From Stenotrophomonas sp. BIGb0135 (GTDB lineage: Bacteria; Pseudomonadota; Gammaproteobacteria; Xanthomonadales; Xanthomonadaceae), in the NCBI RefSeq assembly GCF_024810105.1, contig NZ_JANUDX010000012.1, positions 62,001 to 126,000 of the forward strand: a stretch of 64,000 bases of DNA, written 5' to 3'. A program made the translations under genes and the position numbers. The notes beneath the pieces are model-generated. The model searched no databases. It was not told the DNA's origin and saw only the letters and a list, made by a program, of their open reading frames with translations. Position 1 is the stretch's first letter; each line of letters begins with the position of its first letter. Shown one piece after another: positions 52,777-63,038 of this stretch.

Positions 52777-52944
52777 CCGCCAGTGAGTCGGGGTAGGAAA
52801 TTCCCGACCCTTGGCTCACAGCCTGACTCACTTTTTTGCCGGATGCAAGTGGACGCAGATGGACGCCGACGGACGGTAGATCGCTCAATTCAGCGCGTTT
52901 CCATGCTTCGCTCGGACAACCCTGGACGTCGTCGGACTTCAATG

Positions 52945-53020
52945 TGGTGGGCCCACCAGGATTCGAACCTGGAACCAAAGGATTATGAGTCCTCTGCTCT
53001 AACCGTTGAGCTATAGGCCC
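52945..53020 (-). tRNA. tRNA with CAU anticodon (Ile2 likely, elongator Met possible)
   Basis: 76-nt tRNA on the minus strand with encoded CCA. Acceptor GGGCCTA/TGGGCCC pairs over seven bases, the D-arm is AGCTCAACGGTTAGAGC, and the anticodon loop CTCATAA puts CAU at 52987-52985. The T-arm is GGTTCGAATCC. The sequence GACTCATAATC in the anticodon arm fits the minor isoleucine tRNA (lysidine-modified) at least as well as elongator methionine. Integrase lies beyond its 3' end. Confidence 0.93.
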
Positions 53021-53098
53021 TTGCGGCCGCACAGTGTAGTGGACGCCAACGGCTGCTTTCCACTGCGAACGTCACCGAAATCGTCTCAGCCGCCCCTT

Positions 53099-54499
53099 TC
53101 AGCCAAACCGCTGCCCCATTGCCTGCACCCTGCCGGCGTTCTCGGCCGCCAGCGCCCGCAGCGCCGTCGAGCGCAACAGCCGCGACCCGGCCACCCGCTG
53201 CCAGAAGTCCAGCGCCAGTGGCGCCGCCCATTGCAGGTGCGCAAGGTCGCCACTGCGCTCCGGCGCCACCTGCGCCAGCGGGCGTGCCGCACGCAGCACG
53301 CCGGTGCGGGAGGGGGCCAGCGACATCGGCAGCATGTCGTACACCGGTGCCAGTGGCAGCGGGCCGCGATCCACCAGATGGAAGCCGAGGTTGCCCTGAT
53401 GCATGTCGCTGTTGCCGATCAGCCGGCCGAAAGCGTGCAGGCGCGCCATGGCCGTGGCGGTGTCGCGATCCACCCAGCGCTGCGCCAGCAGCGCCTCTGC
53501 AGCCACGCCCCAGGTCGTGGTCGCCTCGCCGACGAAGGCCGAGGACAGCGCCAGCAGCGAGACGAAGCCGCGTCGCCCCAGTACGTCCGGCGTGCGGTCG
53601 AAGCGCTCTACTTCGAGGAAGGTGTGGCTGTCGGTCTGGATCAACTGCGATGCAGCAGCAGGCACGCCTGCATCGCGCAGGCACGTCAGTGCCAGGTGCT
53701 CGCATGCCAGCAGATCGGCCCAGCGCTCCGCGGCGTCTCCTGCGGCGGGCTGGGCGAACTTCACCAGTGCGGCGTAGCGGCCATTGGCATGGTCGACGGT
53801 GGCGGTGAACTTCGGCTGCTCGCCACCGGGAGACGAACCGACGTCTTCGCCTTCCAGCGCAGCGGCGGCGCGCGCCGGGTAGTGGACGGCGCGCTCGTCG
53901 GCCCGCACCCGATCCGGTGGCGCGTCCAGCGCGCGCAGCTCCGCATCCACCGCATCGCCTCCGAGCAGCAGATCGCCGGTTTCAGTACCCCCTGCACGTA
54001 CCAGGGCCATCAGGGTGTCGCCGAGCTGCCAGCGGTTGAGGTCGTCGGGAACACCCAGCTCACGGCCACGACGGTGTGCGAAGGTGCGGCCGAGAAAGCC
54101 CTGCGGGCGCAGGTCGTCCAGGTACCACGGCAGGCCGGGGAAGTGGCCTTCCACGCCGGAGTCCGGTGGCCGGGTGAGGTTGGGGCGCGCGGTATCGGGT
54201 TGCACGTGGAAGGTATCGCCGGTGAGCGCCACCACGGTCCCGAGCTCTTCCAGGGTGGCATCGGCGCGCAGCCGGAACAGCGGCCACTCGCTGCCGGCCG
54301 CGGTGGGCTGGCGGACGGCGTAGGCGGTAGCGCGGGTATGGCCCAGGCGTACGACGCGGTCGCCCGCCTCGGCGACCAGGCGTGCGAGCGTGGGCCGGGT
54401 GATCCCCAGACGCGCGACCAGGGCACCTGCTGGCACGGCGTCGCCGGCGGGCAGGCTGTTGAGCAGATCCTGGGGCTCGAGGGTGCGAGGGCGCGCCAT
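53099..54499 (-). CDS. yjjJ: HipA-family Ser/Thr kinase, YjjJ type
   Basis: A 466-residue protein of the YjjJ branch of HipA kinases. It has its own N-terminal winged helix (DLLNSLPAGDAVPAGALVAR, RLGITRPTLARLVAEAGDRV), replacing a separate HipB antitoxin. The kinase has the ATP-loop GSSPGGEQPKFTA, the catalytic GNSDMHQGNLGF and PVYDMLPM. In E. coli HipA phosphorylates glutamyl-tRNA synthetase; YjjJ function is unsettled. ATG 54499 is used; 54511 is also in frame. No hipB-like gene lies beside it. AT-rich, repeat-containing DNA lies upstream. Confidence 0.9.
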   Translation of the reverse strand: MARPRTLEPQDLLNSLPAGDAVPAGALVARLGITRPTLARLVAEAGDRVVRLGHTRATAYAVRQPTAAGSEWPLFRLRADATLEELGTVVALTGDTFHVQPDTARPNLTRPPDSGVEGHFPGLPWYLDDLRPQGFLGRTFAHRRGRELGVPDDLNRWQLGDTLMALVRAGGTETGDLLLGGDAVDAELRALDAPPDRVRADERAVHYPARAAAALEGEDVGSSPGGEQPKFTATVDHANGRYAALVKFAQPAAGDAAERWADLLACEHLALTCLRDAGVPAAASQLIQTDSHTFLEVERFDRTPDVLGRRGFVSLLALSSAFVGEATTTWGVAAEALLAQRWVDRDTATAMARLHAFGRLIGNSDMHQGNLGFHLVDRGPLPLAPVYDMLPMSLAPSRTGVLRAARPLAQVAPERSGDLAHLQWAAPLALDFWQRVAGSRLLRSTALRALAAENAGRVQAMGQRFG

Positions 54500-54700
54500 G
54501 GGGAGGACCAACGGAATTAAGTTACGAATCTATACGGCAAAAGATGGCTGTTAGCAACATCGCGTTATTTCAACCCATTGATTCATAATGCGTCTATTGG
54601 ATGCAACAGCTTTTTCACTCGATAATTAATTTACGTATTTATTTACGTAAAAAGTTGAGTGTCGGAGCCGAAAAAGCAGCCAGCCATGGGCTGGCTCTAC
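54500..54700. promoter_or_regulatory. AT-rich hipA/yjjJ control region with TTTACGTA repeats
   Basis: A strikingly AT-rich stretch in a GC-rich chromosome. TTTACGTA occurs at 54630-54637 and 54642-54649, 12 bp apart, the second within the palindrome TTTACGTAAA. A lone GTAG REP hairpin (AGCCAGCC-atg-GGCTGGCT, CTAC at 54697) follows. It probably carries the yjjJ promoter; the repeats would suit autorepression by its winged helix. Confidence 0.5.
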
Positions 54701-54706
54701 GATTGT

Positions 54707-54916
54707 GGGCGGCCGATCCGACGCACAGCGAGGTGACGACTGGGCGGCCGATCCGATGCGCAGCGAAGTGACGACTGGATGGTCGATTCGGCGCGCAGCG
54801 AGGTGACCGTTGGGCGGCCGATCCGGCGCGCAGCGAGGTGACAACTGGGCGGCCGATCCGGCGCGGCGAGATGACGACCCGGGGCAGCCGATCCAGCGCG
54901 CAGCGAGGTAACGCCC
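54707..54916. repeat. Six tandem 35-bp repeats between yjjJ and rpoD
   Basis: Units start at 54707, 54742, 54777, 54812, 54847 and 54882, exactly 35 bp apart, consensus GGGCGGCCGATCCGGCGCGC followed by AGCGAGGTGACGACT. Divergence between copies is moderate. Unlike the REP arrays, the unit is not strongly palindromic. Origin unknown; it separates divergent-style control DNA from the rpoD terminator. Confidence 0.88.
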
Positions 54917-54936
54917 ACCGCCCCGCCGCCGCCCAC

Positions 54937-54962
54937 AAAAAAGCCCCGCCGAAGCGGGGCTT
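54937..54962 (-). terminator. Intrinsic terminator of rpoD
   Basis: AAGCCCCGC-cgaa-GCGGGGCTT, followed on the minus strand by a T-run. 28 bp after the rpoD stop. Clear rho-independent terminator. Confidence 0.92.
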
Positions 54963-54989
54963 ATTGAACGCCTTACCGGCCGCCTGGGA

Positions 54990-56837
<1,848 letters not shown>

Positions 56838-56925
56838 GTAGTGCTCGCGCCACCGGCAGGGAGAGGAATAGAACCTAGCATTATACCAGCCCGGCGCCCT
56901 GCCGGCCCGGGCGGTGGTCCCGGGG

Positions 56926-57366
56926 TCAGGGTCTGAGCAGGAAGGTCACTGGACCATCGTTGACCAGGCTGACAACCATATGGGCGCCGAACTGGCCGGT
57001 TTCCACCCCCGGAACGTGTTTTTGCCTGCAGATCTCCACCAATCGGTTGAATCCGCGTTCAGCCTCCACGGGTGGTGCGGCGGTGCTGAACCCCGGGCGC
57101 ATCCCGCTGGAGGTGTCGGCTGCCAGGGTGAACTGGCTCACCAGCAGCAGCCCGCCGCCCGTATCGGCCAGCGACCTGTTCATTTTTCCGCCCTCATCGG
57201 CAAATACACGGTAGCCGAGCAGCCGATCGGCCATGCGTGCGATCCCGGCCTCGCTGTCGCCCGGCTCCATGCCCACCAAGGCCAGCAATCCCGGGCCGAT
57301 CCGACCCACCACCGCGTCCTCCACGCTGACACTGGCCTGGGTGACGCGCTGGATCAGAACAAGCAT
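56926..57366 (-). CDS. dtd: D-aminoacyl-tRNA deacylase
   Basis: A 146-residue enzyme that removes D-amino acids (and Gly from tRNA-Ala) mischarged on tRNAs. Family landmarks: [20 protein letters not shown] at the N-terminus, the active-site [20 protein letters not shown], and [11 protein letters not shown] at the C-terminus with the cross-subunit Gly-Pro. ATG 57366 is chosen since MLVLIQRV starts the family domain. It is between rpoD and the divergent acyltransferase. Confidence 0.96.
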   Translation of the reverse strand: MLVLIQRVTQASVSVEDAVVGRIGPGLLALVGMEPGDSEAGIARMADRLLGYRVFADEGGKMNRSLADTGGGLLLVSQFTLAADTSSGMRPGFSTAAPPVEAERGFNRLVEICRQKHVPGVETGQFGAHMVVSLVNDGPVTFLLRP

Positions 57367-57451
57367 GGGCGGGCTTCCTGGGACGGGGCGGCCTACCTTA
57401 ACGCGCCCGGCCGCCGGCGAGGATGGCGGCCAGCGGCTAGACTTCACGGTG

Positions 57452-58369
57452 ATGAAACCGCATACCACTGCCCGCCTGGCCTACCGCGCCGCCGCCCTGT
57501 TCACCCGCCTGCCCTGGTCCTGGCTACGCGGCATCGGGGCTGCGCTGGCCGGCCTATGGATCCGTCTCAACGCCCGTGAAAGCCGGGTCACCCGGCGCAA
57601 CCTGGAACTGGCCTTCCCGGACATGGGGCCCGCCGAACGCACCGTGCTGCATCGCCAGGTGCTGCGCTCCACCGCGATGCAGGCGATCGAAACCCTGCGC
57701 CTGTGGACCCGCCCCCGCCAGGACAACCTGGCCTGCCTGGTCGAGCGCCATGGCGAGGCGCTGTACGACGCCGCGCTGGCCGCCGGCAAGGGCGTGATCG
57801 TGGCCGCCCCGCACCATGGCAACTGGGAGCTGCTCAACCAGTGGCTGGCCTCGCGCGGCCCGATCGCCATCGTCTACAAGGCCCCCGACGAGGCGGTCGG
57901 CGATGCATTCCTGCAACTGGTGCGTGGCGGCGACAACGTCCGCCAGGTCCGCGCCGAAGGCCCGGCGGTGCGCCAGTTGTTCAAGGTGCTCAAGGACGGC
58001 GGCGCCACCGGCATCCTGCCCGACCAGCAGCCCAAGGCCGGCGACGGCGTGTTCGCGCCGTTCTTCGGTGTCGAGGCGTTGACCATGACCCTGGTCAACC
58101 GGCTGGCCGAGCGCACCGGGGCCACCGTGCTGTACGGCTGGTGCGAACGGGTCGGGCCGGACATGCAGTTCGCCCTGCACATCGAGCCCGCCCCGCCGGC
58201 CGTGGCCGATCCCGACCCGCGGGTGGCGGCCACCGCGCTCAACGCCGGGCTGGAGCGGATCGCGCGGCGCGACCCCAGCCAGTACCAGTGGACCTACAAG
58301 CGCTACACGCTGCGCCCCCCGGAAAGTGGTGAAGTGGACCCGTACGCTACCGAGCAACATCCGCACTGA
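57452..58369 (+). CDS. Lauroyl/myristoyl acyltransferase family (LpxL/HtrB-like)
   Basis: A 305-residue lysophospholipid-acyltransferase-fold protein that adds a secondary acyl chain to lipid A or a related lipid. The catalytic HxxxxE motif is [12 protein letters not shown]; the second block is [20 protein letters not shown] and the third QYQWTYKRY. An N-terminal hydrophobic anchor ([20 protein letters not shown]) is present. It diverges from dtd with 85 bp between starts. Whether it acts on lipid A is not determined by sequence. Confidence 0.92.
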   Translation: MKPHTTARLAYRAAALFTRLPWSWLRGIGAALAGLWIRLNARESRVTRRNLELAFPDMGPAERTVLHRQVLRSTAMQAIETLRLWTRPRQDNLACLVERHGEALYDAALAAGKGVIVAAPHHGNWELLNQWLASRGPIAIVYKAPDEAVGDAFLQLVRGGDNVRQVRAEGPAVRQLFKVLKDGGATGILPDQQPKAGDGVFAPFFGVEALTMTLVNRLAERTGATVLYGWCERVGPDMQFALHIEPAPPAVADPDPRVAATALNAGLERIARRDPSQYQWTYKRYTLRPPESGEVDPYATEQHPH

Positions 58370-58437
58370 ATGCGACGCTGTGTCGCGCCGTCTGCGCAAT
58401 TGGAATCGGCGCCTTCCGTCCCCACTGTGAACCCACG

Positions 58438-59574
58438 ATGTCCCCCACGGCCCCTGCCATGTCTGATGCTGCTTCTCTCCTGTTCGGCGATCCGGCCGCG
58501 ATCCGCTGCGAGCGGGCAGTGGCCGAGTTGCGTGCCGGCCGCCCGGTGGTGATCGATGACAGCCACGGCCAGCGCCTGGCCTTCATCGCGCTGGACAGCA
58601 GCACCCGCAGCAGCTTCAGCGCGTTTGCCCAGGCCGCCGATGCGCGCCACTTCCTGTTCCTCACCGCTACGCGCGCGCGGGTGCTGGGGGTGACGGCCGA
58701 GCACGGCGCACGGGTGCCGTTGGCCGGCGTCGATTTCGATGCCCTGCCCTCGCTGAGCTACCTGCGCGAGCCGGGGGCGATGCCCGCGGGCTGGAGCGCC
58801 GGGCAGGCGCTGGACGACGGTGCGGTGGAAGTGGCGCGGCTGGGCCTGCTGCTGCCGGCCATGGTCGGCGTACTGCTGGACCCGGCCGATACCCGTTTCG
58901 ACGGTTGCGCGCAGGTCTCGCTGTGCGACCTGCACCAGGGCGCCGAACAGGCCGCCCACGCCTATGAGCTGGTGGCGCGCTCGCCGGTGCCGCTGCGCGA
59001 GGTCGGCATGACCGAGTTCGCGGTGTTCCGCGGCGGCGTGGCCCAACGCGACCAGGTGGCGATCATCGTCGGCACCCCGGACCTGTCCGGCGTGGTGCCG
59101 GTGCGGGTGCATTCTTCGTGCCTCACCGGCGACCTGTTCGGCTCGCTCAAGTGCGACTGCGGCGACCAGCTGCGGCGTGGCCTGCGCAAGCTCAAGGACC
59201 TGGGCGGTGGCGTGCTGCTGTACCTGGACCAGGAAGGCCGCGGCACCGGCATCGCCGCCAAGATGCGTGCCTACGGCTACCAGCACGACGGCCTGGACAC
59301 CATCGACGCCGATGCGCAGCTGGGCTTCGGCGCCGACGAGCGCCGCTACGGCAGCGCGGTGGCAATGCTGCAGGGCCTGGGCGTGCAGCGCGTCCAGCTG
59401 CTCAGCAACAACCCGACCAAGGCGCAGCGCCTGCGCAATGCCGGCATCGAGGTGGTGGACTGTGTGCCGGTCACCGGCGACATCACCACCGAGAACGAGC
59501 AGTACCTGCGTACCAAGGCCGAACGTGCCGGGCACCTGCTCGATGTGGACGCACTGATCCAGGCCGCGCAATAG
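58438..59574 (+). CDS. ribA: GTP cyclohydrolase II with degenerate RibB-like N-terminal domain
   Basis: First riboflavin step: opens GTP to a diaminopyrimidine. The C-terminal domain (about residues 190-375) has RVHSSCLTGDLFGSLKCDCG, where three Cys bind zinc, then DQEGRGTGIAAKMRAYGYQ and the NNPTKAQRLRNAGIEV end. The N-terminal 180 residues align loosely with DHBP synthase (AVAELRAGRPVVIDDSHGQR), but the acidic catalytic loop EDREN-type motif is absent, so only the GCH II activity is expected. Start 58438 or 58459 cannot be decided. Confidence 0.93.
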   Translation: MSPTAPAMSDAASLLFGDPAAIRCERAVAELRAGRPVVIDDSHGQRLAFIALDSSTRSSFSAFAQAADARHFLFLTATRARVLGVTAEHGARVPLAGVDFDALPSLSYLREPGAMPAGWSAGQALDDGAVEVARLGLLLPAMVGVLLDPADTRFDGCAQVSLCDLHQGAEQAAHAYELVARSPVPLREVGMTEFAVFRGGVAQRDQVAIIVGTPDLSGVVPVRVHSSCLTGDLFGSLKCDCGDQLRRGLRKLKDLGGGVLLYLDQEGRGTGIAAKMRAYGYQHDGLDTIDADAQLGFGADERRYGSAVAMLQGLGVQRVQLLSNNPTKAQRLRNAGIEVVDCVPVTGDITTENEQYLRTKAERAGHLLDVDALIQAAQ

Positions 59575-59661
59575 CGCGCGGCAACCTGCTACCGTCTGCG
59601 CGACGGGCGCGGCAGCACTGGAACGACGCCCGGCACGCATCCCACTGCCGAGCCCCCTGCC

Positions 59662-60198
59662 TTGCCCGACGCCATCGACACCCCCGTCCTTCCCGCCCCG
59701 CCCCCGCTGCCGCCGCCGTTGCAGGCTGAAACCCGCTGGCAGCCGTTGCCGTTGCGCGCCGCCGGCATCGCGGCCATCGCCGGTGCCATCGGCGGCACCG
59801 CGCTGATCGGCGGCGCCTGCGCGGTCGGCTGGATCGTGCTCGACCTGCCGCTGCGCTGGTATGGCGCGGCCGGCATGCTGGTGCTCGGCGGTCTGATCGG
59901 GGCCGCCTTCGGCTTCCGACGCCAGCGCCGCACCTATTGGCGGTTGGACGAGGCGGGGCTGGGCATGCGCCGCGACCTGATGTGGCAGCTGGAAACGCAC
60001 GTGCCGATCTCGCGCGTGCAGCACCTGGACCTGCGCCGCGGCCCGATCGAGCGTGGCGCGCGACTGGCCACGCTGGTGGTGCACACCGCCGGCAGCCGCT
60101 TCAGCGCGGTGACCCTGAGCGGGCTGGATGCCGCAGACGCCGAACACCTGCGCGATACGCTGGCCCACCAGCTCGACCGGGACGACGACGCCCTGTGA
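59662..60198 (+). CDS. Bacterial PH-domain membrane protein (YdbS-like)
   Basis: A 178-residue protein starting at TTG 59662 with a Pro-rich N-terminus. Two membrane helices (AAGIAAIAGAIGGTALIGGA, WYGAAGMLVLGGLIGAAFGF; about 30-90) precede a bacterial PH domain (DEAGLGMRRDLMWQLETHVP, ISRVQHLDLRRGPIERGARL). The TGA overlaps the next gene's GTG (GTGA), so the pair YdbS/YdbT is translationally coupled. Function unknown; the pair is linked to envelope homeostasis in Bacillus. Confidence 0.88.
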   Translation: MPDAIDTPVLPAPPPLPPPLQAETRWQPLPLRAAGIAAIAGAIGGTALIGGACAVGWIVLDLPLRWYGAAGMLVLGGLIGAAFGFRRQRRTYWRLDEAGLGMRRDLMWQLETHVPISRVQHLDLRRGPIERGARLATLVVHTAGSRFSAVTLSGLDAADAEHLRDTLAHQLDRDDDAL

Positions 60199-61742
60199 GC
60201 AGCGTGCCACCGATCGACGACGCCGCGGTCGATCCCGCCCAGGAGCAGCGGCTGCATCCGTGGTCGTGGCTGTTCGTGCTGCTGATGCAGATGCGCCAGT
60301 TCCTGCTGCCGCTGGTGGCGTTGCTGGTATTCGGCAATCGCGGTGACCGCGACGAGATGTGGTCCTATGCGGCGGCGGTGGTCGTCATCGCGGTACTGGT
60401 CGGCGTCTCGATCCTGCAGTTCCTCACCTACCGCTACCGGATCGGGCGCGACGGGATCAGCGTGCGCAGCGGGGTGGTGTCGCGCAACCGGCGCGAAATC
60501 CCGTTCGCACGCATCCACAACGTGGTGGTCCACCAGAACCCCCTGCACCGCCTGTTCGGCGTGGCCGAGCTGCGGCTGGAGTCGGCCGGCGGCGCGCGCC
60601 CGGAAGCGGAGATGCGCGTGCTCAAGCTGTCCCAGGCATTGGCCCTGGAGCAGTTGGTCCGCCACCGCGGCCAGGCGCCGGCCGTGCCGACCGCCGCGAC
60701 GGCGGAGGTTGCCGCCGCCACGCCGCCGCGTGGCGACGATGCGGTGCTGCTGCGACTGAGTCCCTGGGACGTGGTGCGGATCGGCCTGCTCTCCAACCGC
60801 GGTTGGGTGGTGGTGCTGGCCGCGCTGGGCGCCACGATGCAGTTGTTCCCGCGCGGCACGATGTCCGATGCGATCGAATACGGCAGCCGCCAGGCATTCG
60901 GCTACGCCAGCCACCTGCATCCGGCGACGTGGGTCTGGGCGCTGCTGGCGCTGCTGGCGGTGCTGGGCTTCTGGGTGCTGCTGCGGGTGTTCTCGGTGGC
61001 CCTGGCGCTGCTGCGCTATTACGGGTTCCAGCTCAGCGAGCACGAGCGGCGCCTGACCGTGGTCAGTGGCCTGCTCACGCGCCTGCGCAGCAGCGTTGCA
61101 CGGCGCCGCATCCAGGCCTGGACGCTGCGCGAAAGCCCGCTGCAGCGCTGGGCCCGGCGTCGCCACCTGCGCATCGACATCGCCGCGGGCGCCGCCGTGG
61201 AGAACGAGCGCCGCGACCTGCGCGAGCTGGCCCCACTGGCGACGCCAGAGGCCTGTGATGCGCTGGTGCGGCATCTGTTGCCGCAACTGCAGTGGCCGCC
61301 GGCACGCTGGCAGCCGGTGCAGCAACGCGGCTGGTGGCGACTGTGCCTGCCGGCCCTGCTGTGGCTGCCGGTGGTGGCGGCCGCAGCCGTGTGGAACGGG
61401 CTGCCGATGGGGGCCCTGATCCTGCTGTGGCTGCCGTGGTCGGCGTTCCGCGCGCACCGTCAGATGGCCCGCATGGGCTATCACCTGGATGCGCAGTACG
61501 TGGCCGCCCGTGGCGGCTGGTGGCAGCGCTGGTGGCGCTTCGCCGAACTGGACAAGCTGCAGTCGCTGCGCCTGAGCCGCTCCCCCCTGGACCGCTGGCT
61601 GGGCACCGCCAGCGTCTGGCTGGACACCGCCGGGGCCGGCGGCAGCATTCCCCTGTGCCTGCGCTACCTGCCCGAAGCGGATGCCCGCGCGGTGTATGCG
61701 CAGCTGGGCCAGGCCCTGGCCAAGCGCCGCCTGCACTGGTAG
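60195..61742 (+). CDS. Bacterial PH-domain membrane protein (YdbT-like)
   Basis: A 515-residue partner of the preceding gene. It has three sets of hydrophobic helices, each followed by a bPH_2 domain: FARIHNVVVHQNPLHRLFGV in the first, RLRSSVARRRIQAWTLRESP in the second, FAELDKLQSLRLSRSPLDRW in the third. Start GTG 60195 overlaps the previous stop. Its own TAG stop (61740-61742) is also part of the GTAG of the first unit of a repeat array. Confidence 0.9.
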   Translation: MSSVPPIDDAAVDPAQEQRLHPWSWLFVLLMQMRQFLLPLVALLVFGNRGDRDEMWSYAAAVVVIAVLVGVSILQFLTYRYRIGRDGISVRSGVVSRNRREIPFARIHNVVVHQNPLHRLFGVAELRLESAGGARPEAEMRVLKLSQALALEQLVRHRGQAPAVPTAATAEVAAATPPRGDDAVLLRLSPWDVVRIGLLSNRGWVVVLAALGATMQLFPRGTMSDAIEYGSRQAFGYASHLHPATWVWALLALLAVLGFWVLLRVFSVALALLRYYGFQLSEHERRLTVVSGLLTRLRSSVARRRIQAWTLRESPLQRWARRRHLRIDIAAGAAVENERRDLRELAPLATPEACDALVRHLLPQLQWPPARWQPVQQRGWWRLCLPALLWLPVVAAAAVWNGLPMGALILLWLPWSAFRAHRQMARMGYHLDAQYVAARGGWWQRWWRFAELDKLQSLRLSRSPLDRWLGTASVWLDTAGAGGSIPLCLRYLPEADARAVYAQLGQALAKRRLHW

Positions 61743-61979
61743 TGCCACGCCATCCGTGGCAGCCGTCCAACCCACCGCCCTGGAGTGCCACGCCATGCGT
61801 GGCAGCTGTCCCACCTACCGCCCTGTAGTGCCACGCCATGCGTGGCAGCCGTCCGACCCACCGCCCTGTAGTGCCACGCCATGCGTGGCAGCCGTCCGAC
61901 CTACCGCCCTGGAGTGCCACGCCATGCGTGGCAGCCGTCCGACCCACCGCCCTGGAGTGCCACGCCATGCGTGGCAACG
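61739..61979. repeat. Six tandem 43-bp GTAG-type palindrome units
   Basis: Units start at 61739, 61782, 61825, 61868, 61911 and 61954, exactly 43 bp apart. Each begins GTAG or GGAG, has the palindrome TGCCACGC-cat-GCGTGGCA, and a linker CCGTCCGACCCACCGCCCT. Same GTAG-REP class as the arrays at 857 and 4768, but with a different stem. Placed between convergent genes. Confidence 0.92.
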
Positions 61980-61981
61980 CC

Positions 61982-63037
61982 TCAACGCTTCGCCGGCCCC
62001 CAGTACCCCAGCTCCCTGCGGATCTGCAGCCCGCGCGTCCACGCGCCGAACGGCTTGCGCTTGAGCACGCCCAGCTCACCGGCCAGGAAGTCCTCGGTGG
62101 CGGCGATCACCCGCTCGCTGGAGCAGCCGTCCCGATAGGGGTGGATCGTCTCGGCATAGCGCCGGATCTCGGCCATCAGTGCCGGTTCCGGGGCCAGCGC
62201 ACGGTCCAGCATCGCCGGCAATGCCGTTGCCTCATCGAAGTCGATCATGTGCGGCTGCGGCACGCGGTTGCGGAAGGTCACCACCGGTTTGTGCTGCACC
62301 AGGAACTCGGACACGATCGAGGAGGTGTCCGACACCAGCACGTCGGCGGCGCGCTGCGCGGCCATCACCTGCTCCGGCTCGATGAAGGCGGCATGGGCGC
62401 CGGCCAGCGCGCGATACCGCGCGAACAGCGCCTCGCTGCACTTGGGGTGCAGGGTCAGGAGCCAGTAGCGCTCGCCGCGCGCGATGTCGGCCGCGATCTG
62501 CTCGTACAGGTGCGGCGCCGCGCTGAGGCGCTCGGTGAAGGTGGACCCGAACAGGATCACCGGGCGGCCGGCAGCCGGCGCCCGCAGTGCGGCACTGGCA
62601 CCGCCATCCTCGCGGAACAGCGGGTCCAGCTTCGGCCACCCGGTCTGCGCGACGGCGAAGTGCCCCTCGCGCTCGGCCAGCGCACGGAACGGATCGGTGG
62701 TGGCGGGGCCCTGCGTGCAGTACAGGTCGAACAGGCCGCGCACCCGGAAGTGACCGCGGGCGCTGTCGCGCTTCTGCACGTTGAAGCCATGGAACACCTG
62801 CACCTTGGCCCCGGCGATGAACGGCGGCACCCAGTTGGCGGCACTGAACACCGCCCGCGGGCGCAGCGCGAGCGCCTGCCGGAGGTCCACGTTGGGCACG
62901 CCCGGCAACTGCGATCCGGCGGCCCCATCGGCAAACCAGGCCGACACCGATTGACCGGACGCGTGCAACGCCTGGGCCAGTGGGGCGAGAATGGGCAGCG
63001 CATAACGCTCCGTCGCAAACAGCAGGTACTCGGCCAT
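61982..63037 (-). CDS. CDP-glycerol glycerophosphotransferase-family protein
   Basis: A 351-residue cytoplasmic-face glycan enzyme of the TagB/TagF type. Features: ATERYALPILAPLAQALHAS at the start, VFHGFNVQKRDSARGHF, then FGSTFTERLSAAPHLYEQIA, LTLHPKCSEALFARY and VLVSDTSSIVSEFLVQHKPV (family SDxSS motif), HPYRDGCSSERV. In Gram-negatives it usually adds phosphoglycerol or a related group to LPS. GGAGG five bases before ATG 63037 decides the start. It is divergent from the GT2 gene with overlapping start codons. Confidence 0.88.
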   Translation of the reverse strand: MAEYLLFATERYALPILAPLAQALHASGQSVSAWFADGAAGSQLPGVPNVDLRQALALRPRAVFSAANWVPPFIAGAKVQVFHGFNVQKRDSARGHFRVRGLFDLYCTQGPATTDPFRALAEREGHFAVAQTGWPKLDPLFREDGGASAALRAPAAGRPVILFGSTFTERLSAAPHLYEQIAADIARGERYWLLTLHPKCSEALFARYRALAGAHAAFIEPEQVMAAQRAADVLVSDTSSIVSEFLVQHKPVVTFRNRVPQPHMIDFDEATALPAMLDRALAPEPALMAEIRRYAETIHPYRDGCSSERVIAATEDFLAGELGVLKRKPFGAWTRGLQIRRELGYWGPAKR

Positions 63038-63038
63038 C

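Larger units (their letters stand above)
34371..52944. mobile_element. Prophage-derived / satellite-like integrated element beside a tRNA
   Basis: Continuous block of AT-richer DNA, almost all minus strand, bounded on the right by an intact integrase and a CAU tRNA and on the left by a broken integrase with excisionase-like genes. It contains phage ejection proteins, AlpA-like regulators, HNH endonuclease, a replication-type gene with iterons, and cargo. Terminase large subunit, portal, capsid and tail genes are not seen. It may be two nested elements (about 34.3-35.9 kb and 35.9-52.9 kb). The exact left boundary is uncertain; the autotransporter at 30.4 kb may also belong. Confidence 0.7.
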
